Assembly (NCBI GenBank): GCA_032622095.1
Contig: CP136064.1
Coordinates: 178,902,011 to 178,966,010 of the forward strand
Reading direction: 5' to 3'
From: Siphonodentalium dalli
Lineage: Eukaryota > Mollusca > Scaphopoda > Gadilida > Siphonodentaliidae
Length of the DNA stretch: 64,000 nucleotides
Under the pieces are notes generated by a model. The model saw only the letters and a program-made list of their open reading frames with translations, ran no database searches and had not been told where the DNA came from. The translations under genes and the position numbers were made by a program. Each line of letters starts with the position of its first letter. Position 1 is the first letter of the stretch. Positions 1 to 13,100 of this stretch are shown piece after piece.

Positions 1-440
1 GATATCGCCAAGACGTCTGAAACAGTCAAATGCATCGGCCGGTTAAGCGTTAACGTGATCTAACATTATGACCTCTAACGACGTCATAGAAGTTACGCAT
101 TGTTTTTATCCTGATGGAAGATAGTACCACTTCTTCTTGATAATTGAGGCAGATAACTAAAACGGATACATACGCATTATATATCGTTGGAAAGAGGAAA
201 CACGAAAGATTCTCACAGTGTCATTATTATGACTGGCATTTTATTATTCGCGCTGTTTCGAATCGATTTGTAAGCACCGAACTCAAATGAAAGTCCCGTA
301 ACACAGCGTAAAAACAGATTTGACCTCGGCACGTGAAAAGTTTACCTCGGATCAATAGGCCCATGTTCGTTCCCGGGTCGAATTACGTGTCCATACCAAG
401 TTTGGTGGAAATCGGTCCAGCCGTGTTCGAGTCCATCGCG

Positions 441-477
<37 letters not shown>

Positions 478-858
478 AGATCTTCCAAAATATATAATAG
501 ATATATATATATATATATAAATTTTACAACAGAAATTTTTACATGCTATGCTATTTTCTTTCCAAATATTTTATATTGTAAATCATCCTGCCTCTCATTG
601 ACAATGGATGAACTACTGACCATAAAAGTTTAGCTAGACACATTTCAACTTGTATTTGAATTTTCCCTTTGTTTAAACTGTATATACTTGCAAGTTGTAC
701 AACTATCTGTTAAATTGAAATTGTAATAACACAGTTAATAATGAAAAGTAATTGTTTACATCCAAAAATGTGTTTTTTTTATAATTCTGCAATAAACATA
801 TAAAAATGCACTCTGATACACTGTATATTAATTATTTACCTCTCTTGAATGCATACAG
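1..858. other. Left flank, probably intron of the C2-like gene
   Basis: No convincing exon is seen here. At about 360-440 a stretch reading 'ccaagtttggtggaaatcggtccagcc' style text runs into a CA microsatellite (441-478) and then a TA-rich run (about 498-520). That layout resembles the 3' tail of a SINE or non-LTR element ending in a simple repeat. The 3' end reads as a splice acceptor (ttacctctcttgaatgcatacag) ahead of the first visible exon. An ATG at 806 is in frame with that exon, so a start here cannot be excluded. Confidence 0.5.
441..478. repeat. (CA)n microsatellite
   Basis: Uninterrupted CA dinucleotides with one AA break near the end. It directly follows a sequence that looks like the 3' end of a retroposed element. 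Confidence 0.95.
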
Positions 859-1162
859 TGTGTCACCGGACGGTCCACCATCTCCACACCGTGAGAGAAG
901 TATCACACCTACTCCCGTGTTAAGAGCCTCGCCACCGCCATCACCTCCAAAGAGAACACCTCAACCTAAAAAAGACACATTAGCTCCAAAAGCAGCCAGG
1001 CGTCAATCAGTTAAGCCAGGAACAAAACTCAATCTTGATTCATGGGTTCTGTACAGGGAGGAAACAAGCAAAAACTATCCTTCCCCTTCGACAAACAGTG
1101 AAGCGTTTGATCTCTACATTGATGAAGTGAGATTCATTCCTGATAACGCAACAATCACCAAG
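859..1162 (+). CDS. C2-like gene, first visible exon
   Basis: Opens with SPDGPPSPHRERS and a proline/lysine-rich linker, then KLNLDSWVLYREE and FDLYIDEVRFIPDNATITK, the start of the first C2-like region. The acceptor is at 857-858 (cag). It ends ACC AAG|gtgaga in phase 0. The acceptor is chosen because the open frame upstream of it is low-complexity and hydrophobic. The alternative is a start codon at 806. Confidence 0.75.
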
Positions 1163-4100
1163 GTGAGATAATAACCAGGTTCTCATTGTTCTCGTGATAT
1201 ACAGTAATGCCCTAAATAATCGACTCCTTAACCACAGTATAATTATGGGTCATTTTTTCAGGATTTAGTCAGAAATATGGCTTGTTGCCATTCATTGTAA
1301 AGCTCTCCCTAGCTTGGCATGATATCCAGATCGACAAGATATCATCTCAGGATATTGTACACAAAGTTTTTTGCTTTTACCATAAAATGCATGAGAGCTT
1401 TCCGATAAATGGCAACAAGCCATATTTCCGACTAAATCCCGAAAAATTACCCATAATTCTGCTGTGGTTAAGGAGTCGATTATTTAGGGCATTACTGTAA
1501 GCTCAATTTAGCAGCATTTTCTTTCCCAGGCTCTTGCCAGGAAAACTTGCCCCACCCATAACACCATACATCAAATCATCTTTGGGCAGCATAATGTTCT
1601 TTCTTATATGCACTTACCGGGAAGACCCCATCCATAATGCCGTACATTACCAAATAATGTCAATTAAATGCCATATATTTAGCTTAATATCAGTGTAGAA
1701 ACATGCCAATAACAACACCATTTGATATTTGTGTGAAGAGACAGACTCTATGCTATTGATGTAACGATACAGGGGTTATCGGTGATAGCCGATATTTTAT
1801 AAAAAATTATCTGCCGATCCGATACAGATACCGATACGTGAAAAAAGCTTGGAAGAAACATAACAAATTTCCGTATCAATTTGAAGTTGTCTTTTAAATT
1901 GCAAAGTATTAACGGCAAAGAACGGATTAGCTTACATTCCCCAAATCCTGGCAAAATGATTTAACATTCCGTTGCATTCAATTGATTCAAAATGAAAAGA
2001 TTTCCTCAATATTTGATTCCGAAGTTAAAATTGCATTTAATAACACCCGCAATGTACTGCATAGATTGTTGACATTTTCTTTGCCCATGTCTTGACGGCA
2101 GATACAAATCCCGCCCATCGAGCACTCTGATTGGATCGGATGGTTCCATCAAACAAGTATGTCACCTCCTCTATCTGCAGCCATCGAATACCAGAACGTC
2201 AATCAATTGGAATCAAAGGCATTTAAACACACCCAGTTAAATATTGTTAACACGTGATGTTTCTGGTCTCCGGCAGACAATGATACATTATCGCAAGTTT
2301 CCAGGCCTCGGTGATTTAGCGTTTGATGTACCGCCAAACAGTGGCAAACTTTATATTTTGTGACTGTGACGTCAAACAATTCACACACACCTGATCCCCG
2401 GCACATTGTGACCTCCCGTTAACCCTTGTATTTTGCACTGAACAGGACTCAACAAAATCTCAACATGCGCGTTATTGTAATTGTATACAGTTTTTGTTTT
2501 AACTTTTAATTATTAAGCGCAGGGAACTACGGTACGTAATTACGGTAATTGAAATGTGTATTTGGGTCATGAGTGTACCATCAAGTGACCAAGTCGATGT
2601 TGTTATGATGGGTACAGCACCGTGTGTGAGGGCGGTCTGACCCGTGCGTAAAATAGTCGATACTAGTATTGTTCTGGAAATTCCCGTCATTCATTTAATA
2701 TCAAAGTAGGAATTTGTGTCACAACGTTCACAAAGGACGCGACATATCGGTTGACGATATCGGTCGGGAGACTAACTTTTGCCGATACCATATATATCGG
2801 CCCGATCCGATAACCGATGCCGATAATCGGTACATCACTACTCTATGCGTTAGAGCAGTGGATTCTATAAGAAACCCTGGTATTGACAAGAAACGATCAG
2901 TTAGTTGATGAGATCATGATGGCAGCGATGTCATGGTGACAAGGACCAGACCAACTAAGACTCTGGGTTAGCTTCATGAGGCACAACTCTCTTTGAGGGT
3001 AATCTGATGAATGTCCATTTTACAAAAACTGCTATATATACTATATTGTATTGAGACATTGTCGAACATCAGTTGGAGTTCTCATGAAAGAATATCTAAA
3101 CACATAAAGTGACTACAATAGTGTTTACCATGGCAACAATCATGGGCTCTCCCTAGCTTGGCAGGATATCCAGATCGACAAGATATCATCTCAGGGTGTT
3201 GCACACAACATTTGTTGCTTTTACCATAAAATGCATGATTTACCCGTTTTTGTCACGAGCCACCCTACTAAATGGAGTTTCAGTGACCAAATGAAAAATT
3301 AGACTTATTTTCTTGTGGTCTCAATGCTATCAAGAAGCTTCCAGGGGTGATTTGCTAATCACGAATTTTTTTTATATTTGGTCACTGTTTCCAGAAATAG
3401 ATGCAGGCCTGAGAATATGGTGGCGGACATTTGCAGAATGAGGTCCCCAGAGGGTGAATTTAGTGATGCTACCCCACTCAGCGGGCTAGCATAACTGAAT
3501 TCACCCTCTGGGGACCTCATTCTGCTTAGACCTCATCTTCTCTGGAAAGTAGCTTTATTATCAAATTAACAAGTTTTTTAGATTCTTTGGAAACTTCTTC
3601 ACAAAGATTCTTTTTCTTCATTAGTTTAGTTTCTCTATCCCCAAATTGGCAGATGACACAATGCATAATCGAGGTGCCCAATGGGTGCACATCACAATAT
3701 TCACCATCTGGGAACTTAAATCGGGAGTCAAGGTCTCCCATGTAGCAGATGATGCCATGCAGAATGAGGTCCCCAGAGGATGAATTTGGTGATGCTAGCC
3801 CACTGTTTGGGGGTAGCGTCACAAAATTCACCCTCTGGTGATTTGATTGTGCTTTGGTGTGTCGATAGCCCAGATTAAAGGGAAAGGATATCCACTTATT
3901 TGCTGTTTGTGCATTCATTGTGATAGGTCAATATGAGTGAAAGAATACAATGGGTTTTAGAAAATAATATTTTTCTTCCATCCATACAAATATTAAAAAA
4001 TTTCTGAAATTCCATTAAGACTTTTTTTTCTTTCAAATGTTAGTGGTCAAATATAAGCAGAATTAACCGACATCTGTTTTCAAGTAATAAATATTTGTGA

Positions 4101-7100
4101 ATCAGTGTTATAAAATGTTGCTGAATGGAGATCCTTACATTGATATTTACTTGATTTCCTTTGCACTCAAAAATTTGGGTCAACGGAACCAAACATGGCT
4201 GAATCTTAAGAGAGTTTGGTTTCGAACGAGTCGGCTATGAACGTCAAAAGGTACCGTAGTCATATGAGAAAAATATGTTAACAAATTATAGTGAATTTTT
4301 ACTGTTATAGTTAACAGGGAGATTCCTCCGAACTGGAAATGATGTCACGATACCAGATATACAAGCCTTCCCAGTATCCTCCAGCTCGGCGAGGTGTCCA
4401 TCGTATCAGTTCCGTATTACTTTAAACAGCAAGAACAAGAGAATAGATCCTAATTTGCTTTTGATGTTGAGAGTTTACACTGTGGATATACTAACAGAGA
4501 AGCTTGTTGTTATTGGTAACTGTATCTTCAGTCTCTTCAATACATCCGGAGTGGTAAGTTCTCAATAAATATAATTGTATGTGAGGGTGATTTGAGTGGT
4601 AAGTTCTCAATAAATATATTTGTATATGAGGGTGATTTGAGTGGTAAGTTCTCAATAAATATAATTGTATGTGAGTGTGATTTGAGTGGTAAGTTCTCAA
4701 TAGATATATTTGTATATGAGGGTGATTTGAGTGGTAAGTTCTCAATAAATATATTTGTATATGAGGGTGATTTGAGTGGTAAGTTCTCAATAAATATAAT
4801 TGTATATGAGGGTGATTTGAGTGGTAAGTTCTCAATAAATATAATTGTATGTGAGCTTGATTTGAGTGGTAAGTTCTTTATAAATATAATTATTGTATGT
4901 GATGGTGATTTGAGTGGTAAGTTCTCAATAAATATACTTGTATGTGAGGGTGATTTGAGTGGTAAGTTCTTTATAAATATAATTATTGTATGTGAGGGTG
5001 ATTTGAGTGGTAAGTTCTCAATAAATATAATTATTGTATGTGAGGGTGATTTGAGCATTATTGGGCGAGACTTTGCCAAATCTATTAAATACCAAATCCC
5101 ATGAGTAATTGTTTTGTCGATGATGCCAATACATTTATATATGCGTTCAAGGAATCTAATTAGTATCCATGATGTGGACAAATATGAGTGCAGAAGAAAA
5201 AGCTTTAGTTTCCCCTCTGGTGAAACAGTTTTGCCATTGTCACCCAGTAGCCAAAGTTGGCAGACTGGCAGTGATAATCTGTAATTCAAACTGAGAAAAT
5301 TTGATGAAACAAAGACAACAAATCCTGAATGTCACATATCTTTAAAGTGAGTAGCATATGCATCCTTTTGGAGTTGGACAAGTACCACTTGTAATAACAA
5401 CCAAAACTGAAAATCTACTCTTTTGTCCAAAACCGAATTGAAATTTCATAACCGGAATGCTCAAAACTACTTCCCAATGAGTATTTAGTAAATATGGGGC
5501 CACACAAAAAAGGATATTTGATTCTCATGCAATTTCTTTTGAAAATCAATGACGGAGGGAGGGTTTTATTTTTTATTTTTTTCTTCCCATAGTGAGCATG
5601 GGTTTATTATACCTTCACAGGTCCAGAAAATGTAGGGATAACTTTGTATCCTGATGGATATAAACTAATTTAATCTGATATAAAGAATGACAAATTATGA
5701 CATTGTACTACCCTTACATCATATAGGGATTATCTAGAATGACATCTATATTGATATAATTTTAATATCGGCATAAAATACTTATTAACAACACGCAGAA
5801 CTACATATTCGATTCATGTAAAAATACGGAATGTAAATGAAGTAGAAATGATAAGATAATGTGCTCTTCAAAATTATCATAGTCTTGATTCACTTAATCC
5901 GCTGACAAATTAGAGACTCTATATGTACCGCATTGGATGATAGACAATAAAACTTCAAATAACCATCATAAACATGGCCAATATACACCGCATGTCAAAC
6001 TCTATTGTGCTCCGGTTTGCGTACCTTCGATCGCAATACCACAATGGGGAAAACTCTATCTTGCAGGGTTATTTACTCACTGTGCAAAGGTCAGGTTGAT
6101 GGACGACTCATTCAATATCCAACTTCCTGCTTTTATCGAAATATTTCAACATATTTTACCACTAAACTTGGACAGCCTGTGGTGACAACATACCTGATAG
6201 TTATTGTTGCCTCTGGTTGTATTTAGCTCCTATTCAATATTTGAAACATAACTAATTTCCATGTGATAGTTTCCTATTATCGTGTTGCCGGTTGATAACT
6301 ACAGTGAAATCCAAAATAAAAATAAAATGTCCAACATGGGCCATTTTTTTCGATGTGGCGATGCCTGAGAATCAAAACCCTTTTTAGCTCAACTTTACTT
6401 TGTAAAGTTTGAGCTATTGCCATGGCTTGGTATCCGTCGTGAGTGTGGCCGTGTGTGTGTGTGTGCGTGATTTGTCAACAATTTCCTTTAGCACGGGCTA
6501 CAGTTCGTACCTTTGGTCCGATTATTATGAAATTTGTCATGGATGTTGACATTGACATGTAGATGGGAACGAGTCATTTTGGGGTCATTCGGCCGAAAAA
6601 CATGGCCGCCAGCGGCCATTTTGGATTTCAAAATTCAATCCATTAGCACGGGCTACAGGCCGTACTGTTTGTCTTATTGTCATGAAATTTGTCATGGATG
6701 TTAATATTGACATGTAGATGGGAACGAGTAATGTTGGGGTCATTCGGCCAAAAAACATGGCTGCCGGCAGCCATCTTAGATTTTACTCTTTGTATGACTA
6801 AATTCTTTAGCATGGGCTACAGGTCATACTTTTAGTCTGATCATCATAAAATTTGTCAAGAATGTTAATAATGACATGTAGATGGGAACATGTAATTTTG
6901 GGGTCATTCGGCCAAAAAGCATGGCCGCCAGCAGCCATCTTGGATTTTACTCTTTGTATGACTAAATCCTTTAGCACGGGCTACAGGTCGTACCTTTAGT
7001 TTGATCATCATAAAATTTGTCATGGCTGTTGAAATTGGAATGTAGATGGGAACGAGTCATTTTGGGGTCATTCAGACAAAAAACATGGCCGCCAGTGGCC

Positions 7101-10100
7101 ATCTTGGATTTCAAAATTTAATCCATTAGCACGGGCCACAGGTCGTACTGTTTGTCTGATCATTATGAAATTTGTCATGGATGTTAATATTGACATGTAG
7201 ATGGGAACGAGTAATTTTGGGGTCATTCGACCAAAAAACATGGCCGCCAGCAGCCATCTTGGATTTTACTCTTTGTATGACTAAATTCTTTAGCACGGGC
7301 TGCAGGTCGTACCTTTAGTCTGATCATCATAAAATTTGTCATGGATATTAACAATGACATGTAGATGGGAATGAGTAATTTTGGGGTCATTCGGCCAAAA
7401 AACATGGCCGCCAACAGCCATCTTGGATTTTACTCTTTGTATGACTAAATCCTTTAGCACGGGCTACAGGTCGTACCTTTAGTCTGATCATCATAAAATT
7501 TGTCATTGCTGTTGATATTGGAATGTAGATGGGAACGAGTCATTTTGGGGTCATTCGGACAAAAAACATGGCCACCAGTGGCCATCTTGGATTTCAAAAT
7601 TTAATCCATTAGCACGGGCCACAGGTCGTACTGTTCGTCTGAACATCATGAAATTTGTCATGGATGTTAATATTGACATGTAAATGGGAACGAGTAATTT
7701 TGGGGTCATTCGACCAAAAAACATGGCCGCCAGCAGCCATCTTGGATTTTACTCTTTGTATGACTAAATTCTTTAGCATGGGCTGCAGGTCGTACCTTTA
7801 GTCTGATCTTCATAAAATTTGTCATGGCTGTTGAAATTGGAATGTAGATGGGACGAGTCATTTTGGGGTCATTCGGACAAAATCATGGCCGCCAGTGGCC
7901 ATCTTGGATTTCAAAATTTAACCCATTAGCATGGGCCACAGGTTGTACTGTTCGTCTGATCATCATGAAATTTGTCATGGATGTTAATATTGACATGTAG
8001 ATGGGAACGAGTAATTTTGGGGTCATTTGGCCAAAAAACATGGCCGCCAGCAGCCATCTTGGATTTTACTCTTTGTATGACTAAATTCTTTAGCATGGGC
8101 TACAGGTAATACCTTTAGTCTGATCGTCATTAAATTTGTCATGGATGTTAACGATGACATGTAGATGGGAACGACTCATTTTTGGGTCATTCGGCCGAAA
8201 ACATGGCCACCAGCAGCCATCTTGGATTTTACTTTTCTCTTCATGTCTATAAACTAGTATTAGACATTCAACTTTCCACATTCCTAATCGCTCCATTGAC
8301 TGTAATACATTAAATTATTCCCTTTCCAAGTTGAGCTACAGTGTCATTGACACTTTCATTTTTTTTGGCCTAGGCCTAATGCTTTTTTTGTTTTGCCCTA
8401 GGCCTAATGCTTTTGTTCATCATTTCCATATGCAGATAGGTGCTAGTATGCTTCGAGTGGGGGAGTACCAATTACGACTGAGAAGTGGGAGTCCCGACAT
8501 GTCTAGAGGAGTGGACTCTCTGACAGAGGATTCACTGGATAACATGGTGGCCATACCTTCTGCTTCCATCCTTATCAGAGTTCTTCCTCATGGACCTGTA
8601 AGATCATAGCTGTCTTCTCCTTTACTTTGCATGAAGTCATGAAGTACAGTAATGCCCTAAATAATTGACTCCTTAACCACAGCAGAATTATGGGTAATTT
8701 TTCAGGATTTAGTCGGAAATATGGCTTGTTGCCATTCATCAGAGCTTTCCAATGAATGGCAACAAGCCATATTTCCAACTAAATCCTGAAAAATTACCCA
8801 TAATTCTGCTGTGGTTAAGAGTCTATTATTTAGGGCATTACTGTAGTTAGTCATCAAAGGGTTAAATGAGCAAGCCGAGTCCGAGATGAGTCACAATTAG
8901 TATCATACACCCAGTGTTCGGCTGCCACTTGTCAATGGCAAACAAAAATCATTTGCCAAAAATATTTGCAAGTGGGGTTTTAAACCAAAACAATTGACAA
9001 AATAGATATTAAAAGATGCATGGATAGTTAATCAACTGTGGCTGAAATATGATGGCCAGAATAAGTTCTGTAAATGCATATTAAAGGGGACATTTTATTC
9101 CACATATTTAGGATTGTTGGTGTTTTATGACTAGCGATTATAAGACAATAGTTTAGTCAGCTGAATGTTAATGGCGACTGATTAAATAGTAGCTCTTTGT
9201 CTCCACTACTGATACACTTGAAATGATAAGTACAGTAATGCCCTAATTAATCGACTGCTTAAACCACAGCTGAATTATGGGTAACTTTTCAGGATTTAGT
9301 CGGAAATATGGCTTGTTGCCATTCATCGGAAAGCTCTCCCCGAGAGCTTTCCGATGAATGGCAACAAGCCATATTTCCGACTAAATCCTGAAAAGTTACC
9401 CATAATTCTAATGTGGTTAAGCAGTCGATTAATTAGAGCATTACTGTATGCCTTGATGATCATTGATCTGTGAGATCATAGCTATCTTCTCCTTTACTTT
9501 GCATGATTGTCCCCCCTGAAAACAAAATTGGGTGGGGGACTACAGAAATGAGAGATGTCCATCTGTCCGAAAAATTTATTGTCCAAATTTATGATAACAT
9601 GAATAATATTTAATTTGACAGACTTTGATGAAATTTGGTCTACATATCAGCAATTCCTGGTCAAGTTCAAATTTGGGTCTGGTAGGCTCATTCTAATCAG
9701 AGTTATACATCTTTTAAACTTAGAATTTGCAGACTGTTTGGTGTCTAGATGATAACTCAGGTTATATATAGTTTTCTATTTACTTTCAAAATTGGAATGT
9801 GGATTACCCACATGGAAATGCAGGTCAAGGTCAAATTTGCGTCTGGTGTGATAATTTTTGACGGATTTATACCCCATTTAGCTTTAAATTTGCTGATTAT
9901 ATTTAATGTCATGATGAAAATTTTAAAAGTAAAGATAATGTGTTACATTTCAAAGTATTGGACTCCTCCATGATCATCTTTCCTATATTTCAGGGTTTTG
10001 CTCCAACGAAAGGCTATCCTTCGGGTTGTTACCAGTCTCAGAGTTGTGAGCCGACGGCTTCAGAATGGAGAATATTTGATAGCTACTCGGACTCCATGGC

Positions 10101-13100
10101 TTATCCTAAAACCGTCCAGGACATGATTGAACGTCTTCAATCTCACGAAGGTGTTCCCGTCAGTGAGTGTTAACAGTGTATCTTTCGAACCTTTTATAAC
10201 TGAATGGATTCTCCAATTCAGTTGTTCCTTTAGGAAATGTTTGGATAATAAGTTCAACCAAAGGTCATTTGTTGAACTTATTATCTGAACATTTCCCTCC
10301 AATAAATAGGAAACCTTGTTTTTCCTGAAAATGCCTTCAGATTAATTCTAGACCATTCCACTATATACTTTTATAACTGAGTGGGAGAATCCATTTAGTA
10401 TAGAAAGGATTAAAAGGGCAGGCCCAGTTTGAAAAATGAAATTTGGTATGGATGTTCACTACTATGTGGGCATTCAATGGAGTGTTCAATTTTTTTTCCA
10501 TATATTCCATTCTAGAGTTATTCATCTTTGTTTATCTGGAAATGTTTTTTTGTCTGTCCGAACAGATATCTCCACTACCAGTTGATGAATCTCAATGAAA
10601 TTTGGTATGGATGTTCACTACTATGAGGCCAATCAATTGAGTGTTCAATCGTTTTATTGAGTGTTCAATCTTTTTTTTTCCGGTTTTCTATTCTGGAGTT
10701 ATTTATCTTTGTAAATTTGGAAGTGTCCGTATCTCCACCGCTGGTTGATGGATATCAATGAAATTTGGTATGGATGTTCACTACTATGAGGCCAATCAAT
10801 TGAATGTTCAATCGTTTTATTGAGTGTTCAATCTTTTTTTTTCCGGTTTTCTATTCTGGAGTTATTTATCTTTGTAAATTTGGAAGTGTCCGTATCTCCA
10901 CCGCTGGTTGATGGATATCAATGAAATTTGGTATGGATGTTCACTATTATGATGGCTATCAATTGAGTGTTCTATCGTTTCGTTCATGTTTTCCATTCTA
11001 CAGTTATTTATCTTTGTTTGTATGAAATGTTGGGGTTTTTTTCCCGTCGAAGCTGATATCTCACCAATACTTTGTCGATTCGAATTTGCCACCATGGGGT
11101 TATGCAATCTCTTGTTTCTTTTTTCTCCCAGATTTTATTATCACCTTATCACATTGAAGTTAATTTGTGCCAGCAATCTGTCTCGTTGCTTACCTGTGGT
11201 CACCATTTATTCCTCAAAATTCTGCTGAAAATATGCCCCACATTGACTTACCGATCTATATCACAGGAAGATTTTAATGGGGGAAATTGGGTAAAACGCT
11301 GAGACTTATCCACCGGCCAGTATGATATTTAGAAAGACAGACTTAAAGGAGCAAAAAAAAAAGTGAAATGTTCCTAGAAACTAGGAACATTCAATAGTAT
11401 GCTACTGAATACTATGGTATCCACACAAAATTAAGCTTTAGTTTTTATGTTTACCCATAGTATGGTAAACATAGTGTCGTTGTCCGGATTGACCACTCGT
11501 GATTAGTCCGTCCGTCCGTCTGTCTGTCTGTCTGTAGACAATTTACACATGGTGCGATAACTGAAATATGTTCTATCTGATCGGAACCAAAATTTGTATA
11601 TGAATTTCTCGGCACCAAATACAGATCGAGTTCAAATATGGGTTCGATCCGAGTTTTTTTTATGGAGTTATGGCCCTTTTTCGACTTAGAATTCATGCAT
11701 GCTACCATAACTCAAAAAAAATTTATCTGATCAGAATCAAATTTGGTATGCAAGTTTCTCGGACCAAAATACAGATCGAGTTCGAATATGGGTTTGATCC
11801 GATATATTTCAATGGAGTTATGGCCCTTTGACATAGAATTTCTGCATATTTTGATAAATCAACCATTTTTCAACGGATAAGAACCAAATTTGGTATGCGA
11901 GTTTCTCAACTCAAAATACAATTCGAGATTGAAATGGGTTAGATCCAACATTTTATACCAGAGTTATGGCCCTTTTTCAACTAAGAATTGAACAGATAAC
12001 CATAGCAGCCAACAACTAATTGATTAATACCAGCAGTAAAACTTTAGCTCTGTGAGAGACAAACAGTATCTGAGTTATTGATAATTAGAGTTATTTTTAG
12101 ACATTAGTGTGAGGTGAAACCAGCTATGTTTTTGAGGGACAGGACACAGGCTTATAGGCAGTAGCTCTATCTAATTAATTTGCACTCTTACTCTGGTTAT
12201 TGTAAACTCTCTTAACCCAAGTATTCCATGTCCTGGCCACCTTTCACATTTAAGCCAAGGCTGTGGTGGTTTAGCTGTACCAGTGCATTTTCTTATTTAA
12301 ATGCTAGTGACCCATATATTCAAATAATTTGTGTTATGTACATTTGTCTATAATAGTACATAAAAGTTTACTCTATAATTCAACACTAAAACTCTCATTA
12401 TGATTCCGATCATAGTAATTTACTATCGCCAAGGGATGGGTTAACATCTGCCGATCGTGGTCGGCCTCTCGTTATTATTAATCTACATTATTTTCGAACC
12501 AAAACTAAATTCAATTTTCCCACTAATTTGTATCAAGTTTAGTTTTATTAAATGCTTCCTGTATATGCAAATGATATCATATTTCCAGGTGCTAATAAAC
12601 CTGCGATTGAAAAATGGGCATCGGGTCGCTTGGATCTGAAAAAACATATTGGTGCCAATCAGCAGGCTCCTTCCATATCACTGTCTCATTGCGTCCGTTA
12701 CAGAGTTAAAACAGGATGCATCGTCAATGTCTCACAAGCTTCTGGGTTACCAGGTTAGTTAACTATTATTTAGGAGATAAAACCCTTTCATGACAGGAGC
12801 TGCGCTGATGCAGCATCAAAGATCCTGTGCCAGTGCATTCTCATTTTATATGCAAGTTTCCCATAGGGAGCCTCACAAATCTAAGAGATTGCACTGGCTT
12901 ACAAGGTCCAGGTAAATATTGTTCAGCCAATTTATTCTCCTATATATGTGAGACTCACATATATAAGGGAATGCACTGGCACAGCGTTTTCGCATAATTT
13001 CAGAAACCTCCAGTCATGAAAGGGTTAAGAAATAAATATACAGTAATGCCCTAAATAATCGACTCCTTAACCACAGCAGAGTTATGGTAATTTTTCAGGA

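Noticed and set aside
3526-3918. 130-codon frame on the - strand
   Set aside because: Lies wholly within a family B composite repeat that recurs, mutated, elsewhere in the window.
4491-5289. Three long repetitive open frames on both strands across the minisatellite
   Set aside because: They exist only because the 45/48-bp unit is a multiple of 3 and lacks stops in those frames; the peptides are pure repeats and overlap an exon donor.
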